A stretch of 64,000 nucleotides of DNA from Flavobacterium sp. (GTDB lineage Bacteria > Bacteroidota > Bacteroidia > Flavobacteriales > Flavobacteriaceae): NCBI RefSeq assembly GCF_027484205.1, contig NZ_JAIXUB010000024.1, positions 1 to 64,000 on the forward strand, written 5' to 3'. A program made the position numbers and the translations under genes. The notes under the pieces are model-generated. The model worked only from the letters and a program-made list of their open reading frames with translations, was not told where the DNA came from and did not search any database. This document shows, in pieces, positions 17,774 through 26,522 of the stretch (position 1 is the stretch's first letter; each line of letters begins with the position of its first letter).

Positions 17774-18922
17774 TTATTGTAAGGAATTAACATTTGATAA
17801 ACTTTTCTTTAGCCAAATAAAACCAATTAAGCCAGAAATTAAAGAACCAATCAATATCATAAACTTCGAATTTGTAATTATTTGATGGTCTTCAAAAGCT
17901 AAAAGCGTAACAAAAATAGACATTGTAAATCCTATTCCGCCAAGAAACCCGACTCCAATAATTTTCTTCCAACTCAAGTCTTCGGGTAAATGGGTAAATT
18001 TTAGTTTTACTGATAAATAAGTAAAAAGAAAAATTCCAATTGGTTTTCCAAGAACTAATCCAAAAATAATGCCTAATGAATACGATTCAGAAAAATTGTG
18101 AATCCAATCCTTACTAATTACAATGGCTGTATTGCTCAAGGCAAATATTGGAATAATGATAAAAGCAACAGGATGATGCAACCAATGTTGTAATTGAGAC
18201 GAAATAGTTTTTGAACTTCCATTTCCAAAAGGTAAAGCGAAGGCTAATAAAACTCCGGTAATGGTAGCATGAACTCCAGAATTCAACATGAAATACCACA
18301 TAAAAATTCCTCCAACAAGATATAAAATCAAGTTAGTTACTTTCAATAGATTCATTATCAGAAGCACTCCAAAAATAGAAAGAGAAATAATTAGATTGGT
18401 AAAATAAATCGTTTTGGTATAAAAAAGTGCGATTAAAATTATAGCACCTAAATCGTCGATAACAGCAAGTGCGGTAAGAAAAACCTTCAGAGAAACTGGA
18501 ACTCTATCTCCTAATAAGGATAAAATTCCAATGGCAAAAGCAATATCTGTAGCCATAGGAATTCCAATCCCATGTTCTGTAGATGTTCCAATATTGAAAG
18601 CAAAATAAATTAAGGCCGGAATCAACATTCCACCTAAAGCACCTGAAATAGGTAAAATAGCATCTTTTATTTTGGATAATTCACCTTTATAAACTTCTCG
18701 TTCTAATTCTAATCCAATTAATAAAAAGAAAATAGTCATTAAACCATCATTTATCCAATGCTCGGCACTATGACTACCAATTTGGTAATGCCACATGGAG
18801 ATATAATCTTCTGAGATGGAAGAATTAGCCAAGACCAGCGAAATAACCGTACAGATTATTAAAACCAATCCACCAGCTTTTTCACTTTCAAAAAATGATT
18901 GGAATAATCCTTTTGGTTTCAT
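17774..18922 (-). CDS. nhaA: Na+/H+ antiporter NhaA
   Basis: A 382-residue inner membrane antiporter exporting Na+ in exchange for protons. About twelve hydrophobic segments are visible. The ion-binding residues are recognisable: D126 in PMATDIAFAIGILSLLG and the pair D156-D157 in AVIDDLGAI, corresponding to D133, D163 and D164 of E. coli NhaA. It starts one base after the stop of the amino-acid dehydrogenase gene, so the two share a transcript. The link to the dehydrogenase is not obvious functionally. Confidence 0.93.
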   Translation of the reverse strand: MKPKGLFQSFFESEKAGGLVLIICTVISLVLANSSISEDYISMWHYQIGSHSAEHWINDGLMTIFFLLIGLELEREVYKGELSKIKDAILPISGALGGMLIPALIYFAFNIGTSTEHGIGIPMATDIAFAIGILSLLGDRVPVSLKVFLTALAVIDDLGAIILIALFYTKTIYFTNLIISLSIFGVLLIMNLLKVTNLILYLVGGIFMWYFMLNSGVHATITGVLLAFALPFGNGSSKTISSQLQHWLHHPVAFIIIPIFALSNTAIVISKDWIHNFSESYSLGIIFGLVLGKPIGIFLFTYLSVKLKFTHLPEDLSWKKIIGVGFLGGIGFTMSIFVTLLAFEDHQIITNSKFMILIGSLISGLIGFIWLKKSLSNVNSLQ

Positions 18923-18923
18923 T

Positions 18924-20150
18924 TTATACCAATTGTTTTAAAGCAATTTCAAATGCTGTTGCGCTAATATTTACTTTTGAATTATTTAAATTGTGTGTTT
19001 TTTCGATTGCTTTTTTGATAATTTCAGAGATGTCATAAAAAACAGCTTCGTCAGTCATTTGAACTTTTTTCTCCATGAAGTAAGCAAAAACTCTTGCCAT
19101 TCCACAGTTGGAAATAAAATCAGGAATCAAACTCACTTTGCTGTCAGTTTCTTCCATAATAGGTCCAAAGAAAATTTCCTTATCGGCAAACGGAACATTT
19201 GCACCACAAGAAATCACTTCTAATCCTGAGCTAATTAAATTATCCAATTGGTCTTTAGTAACTAATCTTGAAGCTGCACATGGAGCAAAAATGTCTGCGC
19301 CAATCGTCCATATTTTTTGATTGATTTCTTCAAACGGAATCATGTTTTCGGCAACTAATTTATTTCCATCTTTATTCAAGAATAATCGTCTGATTTCTTC
19401 AAATGAAAATCCATTTTCGTTTATAATTCCGCCATCGCGATCGATAATTCCTATAACTTTCACACCCATTTCTGCAAGATAAAATGCCGTAGCCGAACCT
19501 ACATTTCCAAACCCTTGAACGATTGCCTTTTTATCTTTAAAATCTCCACCATAAGTGTTGTAATAATGACGAACTGCTTCAGCCACGCCATAACCTGTAA
19601 TCATATCTGCAACAGTATATTTTCTTAAAACGTCGGGTGAGAATTTCGGGTTTTCAATTACTTTGATAACGCCTTGACGCAATTGCCCAATTCTATTGAT
19701 TTTATCAGCTTCTGTTGGTTTGAAATGTCCGTTAAAAACACCTTCTTGCGGATGCCAAACACCACATTCTTCTGTGTAGGGAATTACTTCGTGAATTTCG
19801 TCAACATTCAAATCGCCACCAGTTCCGTAATAACTTTTTAATAGAGGAGAAACTGCTTTGTACCAACGTTGTAAAACACCTTTTTTACGAGGATCGTTAG
19901 GGTCAAAATTAATTCCCGATTTTGCACCACCAATTGCTGGACCAGAAACCGAAAATTTCACTTCCATTGTTTTTGCCAATGATAAAACTTCGTTCATGTC
20001 TAATCCTTTTCTCATACGAGTTCCACCACCAGCTGCGCCACCACGAAGTGAGTTTATTACGGTCCAACCTTCGGCTTCGGTTTCGCTATCTTTCCAGTTG
20101 AATACTATTTCGGGTTGTTTGTTTTCAAATTTTTTAAGTAAATCTTTCAT
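18924..20150 (-). CDS. Glu/Leu/Phe/Val family dehydrogenase
   Basis: A 408-residue NAD(P)-dependent amino acid dehydrogenase that reversibly deaminates an amino acid to its 2-oxo acid. The substrate domain carries GGGTRMRKG and PAIGGAKSGINFDPND, with the likely catalytic lysine K77. The nucleotide-binding motif is VQGFGNVGSATAFYLAEMG, and IPDFISNCGMARVFAYFME is conserved in the family. Length is between leucine dehydrogenases (about 360) and glutamate dehydrogenases (about 450), so the substrate cannot be settled. It is the first gene of an operon with nhaA. Confidence 0.88.
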   Translation of the reverse strand: MKDLLKKFENKQPEIVFNWKDSETEAEGWTVINSLRGGAAGGGTRMRKGLDMNEVLSLAKTMEVKFSVSGPAIGGAKSGINFDPNDPRKKGVLQRWYKAVSPLLKSYYGTGGDLNVDEIHEVIPYTEECGVWHPQEGVFNGHFKPTEADKINRIGQLRQGVIKVIENPKFSPDVLRKYTVADMITGYGVAEAVRHYYNTYGGDFKDKKAIVQGFGNVGSATAFYLAEMGVKVIGIIDRDGGIINENGFSFEEIRRLFLNKDGNKLVAENMIPFEEINQKIWTIGADIFAPCAASRLVTKDQLDNLISSGLEVISCGANVPFADKEIFFGPIMEETDSKVSLIPDFISNCGMARVFAYFMEKKVQMTDEAVFYDISEIIKKAIEKTHNLNNSKVNISATAFEIALKQLV

Positions 20151-20209
20151 TGTATTTAATCTGAATTTGTTTCAGATGTTGCTTTTAGTTAGTTAATTTG
20201 TTTGTGTTG

Positions 20210-20217
20210 CAAATATA
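20210..20217 (-). promoter_or_regulatory. -7 box of the dehydrogenase-nhaA promoter
   Basis: On the minus strand this reads TATATTTG, a full match to TAnnTTTG, about 60 bases upstream of the start at 20150. No TTG is seen at the -33 position. Confidence 0.4.
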
Positions 20218-20257
20218 GTTTTTTTAAAATTGTTAGATTTTTAAAAAATGATACTAT

Positions 20258-21319
20258 TTAGTAAATAATTCCACTACTATGATCCATCTTCGCACCAGTG
20301 ACACTGCTCAAGACATTGATTTCATTTCGTAATTTTAAAACGCCTAAAAGTGCAAAAATTAACGCTTCTTTAAATTCCAGTGTCTTGTTATCAGGAATTA
20401 TGATTTGGATATTTGGTAAGTGAAATTGCATACGTTCAATTAAAAAATCATTGTATGCTCCGCCACCAGTTATTAGGATTTTTCCGGTTTTGTTTGGTAA
20501 AGCAATTGAAGTTTGCAAAGCAATGTGTTCTGTAAACGTGTGCATTTTATCTTCAATTGAAATCGTGTATCTTTCAATTAATGGTAACACAATTTCTTTA
20601 ACAAATTCAAATCCGAGCGATTTTGGAAACGATTTTTTGTAATAATCTAAAGCATTTAATTCATTTAATAAATCATGATTTACTTTTCCCGAACGAGCAA
20701 TTTTTCCTTTGTCATCATAGTCAAATCCTAATTTATTGGCATAAAAATTTAGAACCGTATTTACTGGCGAAATATCAAAAGCAATTCGTTTTGAATTTTC
20801 TTCAAATGAGATATTTGAAAATCCACCAAGATTTAAACAATAATCATATTCTGAAAATAAAATTCTATCGCCAATCGGCACCAATGGTGCACCTTGACCA
20901 CCAAGCTGAACGTCTTGCACACGAAAATCACAAACAACTTTTTCCTGAATTATTTTAGCAATTTTTGGAAGATTTCCTATTTGAAGTGTAAAACCATTTT
21001 GAGGTTGGTGTAAAATAGTGTGTCCGTGAGAACAAACGGCATCGATATTTTTTAATTGATGTTTGTCAATAAATGATTTAATGATAGTTCCTATAAGTTC
21101 GGTATACTCTTCATTTAATTCAATCAATTTTTCTTCTGAAAAACTTACAGCAACCTTCAATTTGTTTAACCAATCTTGAGAATATGAAATGGTTTCAGAT
21201 TCCAAAATTTGGTAACTCCATTTGTTGTCTTTTATGGTAAAATTGATATATGCTAAATCGATTCCGTCAAGCGAAGTGCCTGACATTACTCCTATAATTT
21301 TGTAAGTTTCTTTAAACAT
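20258..21319 (-). CDS. anmK: Anhydro-N-acetylmuramic acid kinase
   Basis: A 353-residue sugar kinase of the ASKHA fold that opens and phosphorylates 1,6-anhydro-MurNAc, giving MurNAc-6-phosphate in peptidoglycan recycling. The phosphate-binding start GVMSGTSLDGID lies at 10-21. Other AnmK motifs are CSHGHTILHQPQNGFTLQIG, CDFRVQDVQLGGQGAPLVP, LNLGGFSNIS and ILITGGGAYNDFLIERM. It is divergent from the acyl-CoA dehydrogenase gene with about 95 bases between. murF, the other peptidoglycan gene, is in a separate unit. Confidence 0.94.
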   Translation of the reverse strand: MFKETYKIIGVMSGTSLDGIDLAYINFTIKDNKWSYQILESETISYSQDWLNKLKVAVSFSEEKLIELNEEYTELIGTIIKSFIDKHQLKNIDAVCSHGHTILHQPQNGFTLQIGNLPKIAKIIQEKVVCDFRVQDVQLGGQGAPLVPIGDRILFSEYDYCLNLGGFSNISFEENSKRIAFDISPVNTVLNFYANKLGFDYDDKGKIARSGKVNHDLLNELNALDYYKKSFPKSLGFEFVKEIVLPLIERYTISIEDKMHTFTEHIALQTSIALPNKTGKILITGGGAYNDFLIERMQFHLPNIQIIIPDNKTLEFKEALIFALLGVLKLRNEINVLSSVTGAKMDHSSGIIY

Positions 21320-21363
21320 TGGCTAAAATTACGAAAACGTTTTAGAAATTGATGAAAATGTGC

Positions 21364-21371
21364 TATTTTTG
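21364..21371 (+). promoter_or_regulatory. -7 box of the acyl-CoA dehydrogenase promoter
   Basis: TATTTTTG is a full match to TAnnTTTG, 43 bases before the start codon. The -33 region contains GTTTTAG about 20 bases upstream. Confidence 0.5.
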
Positions 21372-21414
21372 GACACTAAAATTATCGATTTACTAAATAA
21401 ACTAATACAAAAAT

Positions 21415-22551
21415 ATGGATTTTAATCTTACCGAAGAGCATTTGATGATTCAGCAAGCTGCGAGAGATTTTGCTCAAGCCGAACTATTACCTGGAGTAAT
21501 TGAAAGAGACGAACATTCTAAATTTCCAACTGAGCAAGTCAAAATGATGGCTGAGCTAGGTTTTATGGGAATGATGGTTGATCCTAAATATGGTGGTGCC
21601 GGTTTAGATAGCGTTTCGTACGTTTTGGCAATGACCGAAATTGCAAAAGTAGATGCTTCTGCAGCAGTAATTATGTCGGTAAACAATTCATTAGTTTGTG
21701 CCGGAATGGAAAAATATTGTTCGGAAGAGCAAAAAATGAAATATTTGGTTCCACTTGCAAAAGGTGAAGTTATCGGTGCTTTTTGTTTGTCAGAACCTGA
21801 AGCAGGAAGTGATGCAACTTCTCAAAAAACTACAGCTATTGATAAAGGTGATTATTATTTGCTAAACGGTACAAAAAACTGGATTACAAATGGTTCGACT
21901 GCTTCAACTTATTTAGTAATTGCCCAAACTGACGTTGAAAAAGGTCATAAAGGAATCAACGCTTTTATTGTAGAAAAAGGTTGGGAAGGTTTTGATATTG
22001 GTCCGAAAGAGAAAAAAATGGGAATTCGCGGAAGTGATACACATTCGTTATTATTTAATGATGTGAAAGTACCAAAAGAAAATAGAATCGGTGCAGACGG
22101 TTTCGGATTTGCTTTTGCAATGAATGTTTTAAACGGAGGAAGAATCGGAATTGCATCGCAAGCATTAGGAATTGCAACTGGAGCTTATGAAATTGCTTTA
22201 AAATATTCGAAAGAAAGAAAAGCATTCGGAAAAGAAATTTTTAATCACCAAGCTATTGCGTTTAAATTGGCTGATATGTATGTGAAAGTTACAGCAGCTA
22301 AATTATTAGTAATGAAAGCAGCATGCGAAAAAGATGAAGGAAAAGATATTGCACATTCTGGAGCAATGGCAAAATTATACGCTTCTGAAATTGCTTTAGA
22401 AGTTGCTAATGAAGCTGTTCAAATTCACGGTGGAAACGGTTATGTTGCTGAATATCATGTTGAAAGAATGATGCGTGATTCTAAGATTACTCAAATTTAT
22501 GAAGGTACTTCTGAAATTCAACGTATTGTAATTTCTAGAGGATTAGTTTAA
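21415..22551 (+). CDS. Acyl-CoA dehydrogenase
   Basis: A 378-residue FAD enzyme that introduces an alpha-beta double bond in acyl-CoA during fatty acid or branched-chain amino acid breakdown. Family signatures are GAFCLSEPEAGSDATSQKT in the middle domain, KNWITNG, and the C-terminal QIHGGNGYVAEYHVERMMRD. The catalytic base is the glutamate in IYEGTSEIQ (E363), as in short- and medium-chain enzymes. Substrate chain length cannot be read. A terminator follows, so the gene is monocistronic. Confidence 0.93.
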   Translation: MDFNLTEEHLMIQQAARDFAQAELLPGVIERDEHSKFPTEQVKMMAELGFMGMMVDPKYGGAGLDSVSYVLAMTEIAKVDASAAVIMSVNNSLVCAGMEKYCSEEQKMKYLVPLAKGEVIGAFCLSEPEAGSDATSQKTTAIDKGDYYLLNGTKNWITNGSTASTYLVIAQTDVEKGHKGINAFIVEKGWEGFDIGPKEKKMGIRGSDTHSLLFNDVKVPKENRIGADGFGFAFAMNVLNGGRIGIASQALGIATGAYEIALKYSKERKAFGKEIFNHQAIAFKLADMYVKVTAAKLLVMKAACEKDEGKDIAHSGAMAKLYASEIALEVANEAVQIHGGNGYVAEYHVERMMRDSKITQIYEGTSEIQRIVISRGLV

Positions 22552-22572
22552 TTATCAATTTACCATATTTTT

Positions 22573-22606
22573 AAACCCTTTAAGTATTATTCTTAAAGGG
22601 TTTTTT
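22573..22606 (+). terminator. Terminator of the acyl-CoA dehydrogenase gene
   Basis: AAACCCTTTAAG pairs with CTTAAAGGGTTT around a seven-base loop, followed by further T residues. It ends only about 15 bases before the next start codon. Confidence 0.87.
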
Positions 22607-22608
22607 CA

Positions 22609-22616
22609 TATTTTTA
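22609..22616 (+). promoter_or_regulatory. -7-like box abutting the Crp-type gene
   Basis: TATTTTTA matches seven of eight positions of TAnnTTTG and ends four bases before the ATG at 22621. If used, the mRNA would start at or next to the start codon. Confidence 0.3.
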
Positions 22617-22620
22617 CATT

Positions 22621-23298
22621 ATGTATGAGGAATTAAAATACTGGTATTTGCGAGATCACAAGCTGTTTTGGACATTGAATATGTCACAAATAAAGCAATT
22701 GTGTATCATTACAGGTTTTAAAAAAGCAAAAAAAGGAGATATTATTTATTTTTCTTCTACAGACGTTCCTAGAATTTTTCTTCTCAAAAAAGGAAATATA
22801 AAAATTGTTTCAATTGATGATGAAGGAAATGAAACTATAAAAGAGATTCTTCAGAAAGGAGATTTATTTGGAGAACTTTCACTAGAGCAAGATTCTGATG
22901 TAAACGAATATGCAAAAGCTTTGACCGATGAGGTTTCAATTTGTAGTTTTTTATTGTCAGATTTTGAAGATTTATTAGTTCGGAATCCTTCATTGGCTCT
23001 GTCTTATACAAAATTTGTAGGATTGAAAATGAAACGGTTTAAGAATAATTATTCTAACTTAGTTACTAAAGATGCAAAAACGCGACTGGCTTCTTTTTTG
23101 AAAGATTGGGCAGAAAAAGAAGGTAAGCAAGAAGGCAATAAATATATAATTGAAAATTATTTAACTCAAAATGATATTGCCCAAATCATTTGTACTTCAA
23201 GACAAACAGCTACTTTATTACTAAATGAACTGGAAGAAAAAAACCTTATTTACTACAATAGAAAAGAAATTATAATAGACGATATAAATAAACTTTAA
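22621..23298 (+). CDS. Crp/Fnr family transcriptional regulator
   Basis: A 225-residue regulator with a cyclic-nucleotide-binding-like domain near 22-115 (GDLFGELSLEQDS) and a C-terminal winged helix near 182-215 (TQNDIAQIICTSRQTATLLLNEL). The cysteines do not form the N-terminal cluster of oxygen-sensing Fnr. The arginine expected for cAMP binding after the GELSL turn is not evident, so the ligand is unknown. It precedes genes for a YHS-domain protein and a DoxX-like protein on the same strand, which are possible targets. Confidence 0.86.
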   Translation: MYEELKYWYLRDHKLFWTLNMSQIKQLCIITGFKKAKKGDIIYFSSTDVPRIFLLKKGNIKIVSIDDEGNETIKEILQKGDLFGELSLEQDSDVNEYAKALTDEVSICSFLLSDFEDLLVRNPSLALSYTKFVGLKMKRFKNNYSNLVTKDAKTRLASFLKDWAEKEGKQEGNKYIIENYLTQNDIAQIICTSRQTATLLLNELEEKNLIYYNRKEIIIDDINKL

Positions 23299-23384
23299 GT
23301 TTTTTTCACTCAAATGTAAACTAGCCGACAAATAGATTTTTTATGGCAATGTATTTTTGCTTCAGAAATTTAAAATCTTTAAAA

Positions 23385-23846
23385 ATGAAAAAAACATCAA
23401 TTATTTTAGTTGTCTTATTGTTATCAATAACAACATTCGCTCAAAACTCAGCCAAAAGAGTAAAAGAATTCAATTTAGAAAATAAAGTAGCCATTCAAGG
23501 TTATGATCCAGTTGCTTATTTTACTCAGAAAAAAGCCGTTAAAGGAAAATCAACATTTACTTCAACTTATGAAGGTGTAACCTATAATTTTTCATCGCAA
23601 GCAAACAAGGATTTGTTTTTGAAAAAACCAGCAAGTTATGAACCACAATATGGCGGTTGGTGCGCCTATGCAATGGGACAGAATAATGAAAAAGTCGAAG
23701 TCAATCCCGAAACGTTCAAAATTATTGAAGGAAAATTATATCTTTTTTATAATGCCTATTTCAATAACACGCTAAAAAGTTGGAACAAAGATGAAACCAA
23801 TTTGAAGAAAAAAGCAGATAGTAACTGGAAAAAAATCTTTAATTAA
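23385..23846 (+). CDS. YHS domain-containing protein, exported
   Basis: A 153-residue protein with an N-terminal signal peptide (MKKTSIILVVLLLSITTFAQ); the ATG at 23385 is chosen for this reason over an in-frame ATG 42 bases upstream. The YHS domain covers roughly residues 30-90: IQGYDPVAYF, VKGKSTFTSTYEGVTYNFSS and PQYGGWCAYAMG. YHS domains are small folds often linked to metal handling; the function of this exported type is not established. It is followed after 6 bases by the DoxX-like gene, so the two are probably co-expressed. Confidence 0.82.
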   Translation: MKKTSIILVVLLLSITTFAQNSAKRVKEFNLENKVAIQGYDPVAYFTQKKAVKGKSTFTSTYEGVTYNFSSQANKDLFLKKPASYEPQYGGWCAYAMGQNNEKVEVNPETFKIIEGKLYLFYNAYFNNTLKSWNKDETNLKKKADSNWKKIFN

Positions 23847-23852
23847 TTCAAA

Positions 23853-24242
23853 ATGAAAGACACAACTTTTATTTGGATTGTTAAACTTGTAGCAGTTGCA
23901 ATCCTTGTCCAAACATTATATTTCAAGTTTACTGGAGCAGAAGAATCAGTTTATATTTTCACAACTTTAGGTGTTGAACCTTTGGGGCGAATTGGCTCAG
24001 GAATTGTCGAACTTATTGCTTCAATTTTAATCTTAATTCCCAGAACAACGTTAATTGGTGCATTATTAGGATTAGGAACAATGGCAGGTGCAATTTTTTC
24101 ACATTTATTTATTTTAGGAATAGAAGTAAAAAACGATGGAGGAACACTTTTTATTTTGGCAATAATTACGTTTCTTTGTTGCTTAGTATTAATATACAAT
24201 CAAAAAGATAAAATTTCAAGTTTGTTGAAATTTAGAATTTGA
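23853..24242 (+). CDS. DoxX-like membrane protein
   Basis: A 129-residue inner membrane protein with four predicted helices. The segment FKFTGAEESVYIFTTLGVEP followed by GRIGSGIVELIASILILIP is typical of the DoxX/DoxX-like family. Members have been tied to redox or stress tolerance in some bacteria, but no role is established for this type. It sits 6 bases after the YHS gene and downstream of the Crp-type regulator. Confidence 0.75.
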   Translation: MKDTTFIWIVKLVAVAILVQTLYFKFTGAEESVYIFTTLGVEPLGRIGSGIVELIASILILIPRTTLIGALLGLGTMAGAIFSHLFILGIEVKNDGGTLFILAIITFLCCLVLIYNQKDKISSLLKFRI

Positions 24243-24290
24243 TTAATGTTAAAAACTATTTTTGTAATAACATCGTAAATCTCAAGAAAA

Positions 24291-24297
24291 TAATTTG
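24291..24297 (+). promoter_or_regulatory. Degenerate -7 box abutting the DinB-like gene
   Basis: TAATTTG lies five bases before the ATG at 24303. It matches TAnnTTTG with one base missing from the spacer. Confidence 0.25.
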
Positions 24298-24302
24298 CTC
24301 CT

Positions 24303-24791
24303 ATGCTAATTCCATCTATTCAAAAAACACTAACTGAATTATCAGATTTACTATCTCAGTTGACTACTGATGATTATACTTGTCAATGTCATGGTTTGAG
24401 TAATGCCACAATTGGTGAGCATACACGTCATATTATTGAACTTTTTCAATGTTTAGAAAATCAATATGAAAGTGGCGTAGTAAATTATGATAGTAGAAAA
24501 AGAGATTATGCTATTCAAACCTGCACAGAAACTGCAAAAGCTGCTATTGAAGCAATAAAAGGTAATCTTGAAAAACCAAATAAAAATTTGATTTTGCACC
24601 AAGTTATTGATGGGGAAACTTTAGAAATTGAAAGTAATTATAATCGTGAAATGCTTTATAATTTAGAACATTGCATTCATCATCAAGCCTTGATAAAAGT
24701 AGCTGTTTTGCAAAATGATGCCATTACTATTGATGAAAATTTTGGTGTGGCTCGCTCTACAATTGAATATAGAAATCAATGTGCACAGTAA
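24303..24791 (+). CDS. DinB family protein
   Basis: A 162-residue protein resembling the DinB/YfiT four-helix bundle, a metal-binding fold. Histidines are placed as expected: IGEHTRHIIELF in the second helix and NLEHCIHHQALIKVAV in the last. Some relatives act as thiol-dependent transferases; no substrate can be named here. The gene starts an operon: its end overlaps the NRDE gene by 13 bases, and the ATP-grasp and LysE-like genes follow without gaps. Confidence 0.78.
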   Translation: MLIPSIQKTLTELSDLLSQLTTDDYTCQCHGLSNATIGEHTRHIIELFQCLENQYESGVVNYDSRKRDYAIQTCTETAKAAIEAIKGNLEKPNKNLILHQVIDGETLEIESNYNREMLYNLEHCIHHQALIKVAVLQNDAITIDENFGVARSTIEYRNQCAQ

Positions 24792-25486
24792 GTTTTGTTT
24801 TTTCTAACGGAAAAGCAATTTTAACACACAATCGTGATGAAAAAGTAGCTCGTCCAAGTGCCATTGAACCTCAAAAATATACAGTAAATAATAAAAATAT
24901 CTATTTTCCAAAAGATCAAAAAGCTGGTGGAACATGGTATGCAGTTGCTGAAAACGGAGCTGTTTTAGTGTTGCTGAATGGTGCTGATGAAAAACACCAA
25001 CTTAAACCTTCTTACAGAAAAAGTCGCGGATTAATAGTTCTTGATTTGATAAGTTCAAACTCACCAATTGAAGCATGGAATTCAATCGATTTGACAGATA
25101 TTGAACCTTTTACAATTGTGTTATTTCAGGACAAAAAATTGTATCAACTGCGTTGGAATGAAGTTAAAAAAACTACTTTAGATTTAGATGTAAACCAACC
25201 TCATATTTGGTCTTCATCAACTTTATATCCCAAAGAAATTCGCGATCATAGAGCTGAAATATTTCAAAATTTTATTATTTCGAATGATGTTTCTGCTGAA
25301 AAACTATTTCATTTTCATAGATATGCAAAAGAAGATGATCAAGAAAACGGATTGATTATCAATAGAAATAACGAAATGAAAACGTTGAGTATTACACAAA
25401 CTATTATTCAAGAAAATAAAATTGTACTTTCGTACCACGATTTACAAAATCAGGAGGAATTTACTAATTCAATTACAATACAATAA
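24779..25486 (+). CDS. NRDE family protein (TANGO2-like)
   Basis: A 235-residue protein of the NRDE/TANGO2 family. The signature THNRDEKVARPSA lies at 16-28, and the protein begins MCTVSF; the cysteine at position 2 is conserved in the family and fits an Ntn-hydrolase-like fold. GGTWYAVAENGAVLVLLNG is also typical. The biochemical role of bacterial members is unclear. It overlaps the preceding DinB-like gene by 13 bases and is followed after one base by the ATP-grasp gene. Confidence 0.85.
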   Translation: MCTVSFVFSNGKAILTHNRDEKVARPSAIEPQKYTVNNKNIYFPKDQKAGGTWYAVAENGAVLVLLNGADEKHQLKPSYRKSRGLIVLDLISSNSPIEAWNSIDLTDIEPFTIVLFQDKKLYQLRWNEVKKTTLDLDVNQPHIWSSSTLYPKEIRDHRAEIFQNFIISNDVSAEKLFHFHRYAKEDDQENGLIINRNNEMKTLSITQTIIQENKIVLSYHDLQNQEEFTNSITIQ

Positions 25487-25487
25487 G

Positions 25488-26522
25488 TTGAAACTTTTTT
25501 TTCATAAACTTTTTCGTTGGGAATATTGGCCATTTCAAATCGTCTATATTCCTATTTATTTTTTGTGGGCTTTTTATGCCTTAAAAGCTCGATCGATTTT
25601 CTTTTTTAACGCAAGTAATCCGAAGATAAAAAATGGCGGATTTATGGCTGAAAGCAAAAAAGAAATTTATGATTTGATTCCGCAGCAATATTACCCAAAA
25701 ACCGAACTTATTCAAGAAAATAACGATTTTGAAAAAGTAGTTTCCGTTTTTCAAAAATCCTCAATTCAATTTCCATTTATTGCAAAACCTGATATTGGTT
25801 TACGCGGTTCGGCAGTGAAAAAAATTCATGATTTGGAAGAATTGAAAGTTTATAATTCTAATGCAAATTTTGACTATTTAATTCAAGATTTAATTCCATA
25901 TCAAAATGAAGTTGGAATTTTCTATGTTCGTTTTCCTAATAAGAAGAAAGGGAAAGTAACCGGAATTGTAGCTAAAGAATATGTGATTATTGAAGGCGAT
26001 GGAAATGCAACAATGGAGCAATTGATTAGAGCAAATCCGAGATATGAATTACAAATTGAAAATATTAAGAAAGAATTTGGTGCTCAATTTAATGAAGTTT
26101 TAGAAAAAGGCAAAAAAATAAATCTTGTGCCTTATGGTAATCATGCTCGTGGTGCAAAATTTATTGATGCAAGTAATTTAATAACAGATAAATTAAATGA
26201 AACTATCGATGCAATGTGTCAAGAAATTTCTGAATTTTATTTTGGAAGATTAGACATTATGTATGATTCTTGGACCGATTTAGAACAAGGAAAAAACTTT
26301 GCTATTGTCGAAATAAATGGCGCAGGAAGTGAACCAACACATATTTACGATCCAAAACATTCGCTCTTTTTTGCATGGAAAGAATTAGCGAGACACATTA
26401 CTTATATGTATAAAATAAGTGTTCAAAATCATGAAAGAGGATTTCCTTACTTGGAGCATAAAGAGGGAATGCGTCAATATAAATTACATTTAGAACAAAG
26501 TAATAAGATTGTGAATTTTTAA
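25488..26522 (+). CDS. ATP-grasp domain protein, membrane-associated
   Basis: A 344-residue protein starting at TTG 25488, one base after the NRDE stop; an earlier TTG would overlap the NRDE gene by 65 bases. The N-terminus holds a hydrophobic segment (FQIVYIPIYFLWAFYALKA) that could anchor it. The rest looks like ATP-grasp: IAKPDIGLRGSAVKKI, YLIQDLIPYQNEVGIFYVRF, and the metal-binding end FYFGRLDIMYDSWTDL with AIVEINGAGSEPTH. Such proteins ligate a carboxylate to an amine or thiol. Substrate is unknown. The LysE-like gene overlaps its stop codon. Confidence 0.72.
   Translation: MKLFFHKLFRWEYWPFQIVYIPIYFLWAFYALKARSIFFFNASNPKIKNGGFMAESKKEIYDLIPQQYYPKTELIQENNDFEKVVSVFQKSSIQFPFIAKPDIGLRGSAVKKIHDLEELKVYNSNANFDYLIQDLIPYQNEVGIFYVRFPNKKKGKVTGIVAKEYVIIEGDGNATMEQLIRANPRYELQIENIKKEFGAQFNEVLEKGKKINLVPYGNHARGAKFIDASNLITDKLNETIDAMCQEISEFYFGRLDIMYDSWTDLEQGKNFAIVEINGAGSEPTHIYDPKHSLFFAWKELARHITYMYKISVQNHERGFPYLEHKEGMRQYKLHLEQSNKIVNF

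Noticed and set aside
19858..20196. 112-codon plus-strand frame opposite the amino-acid dehydrogenase
   Set aside because: Antisense to a clear conserved gene; Ser/Pro-rich with no family resemblance.
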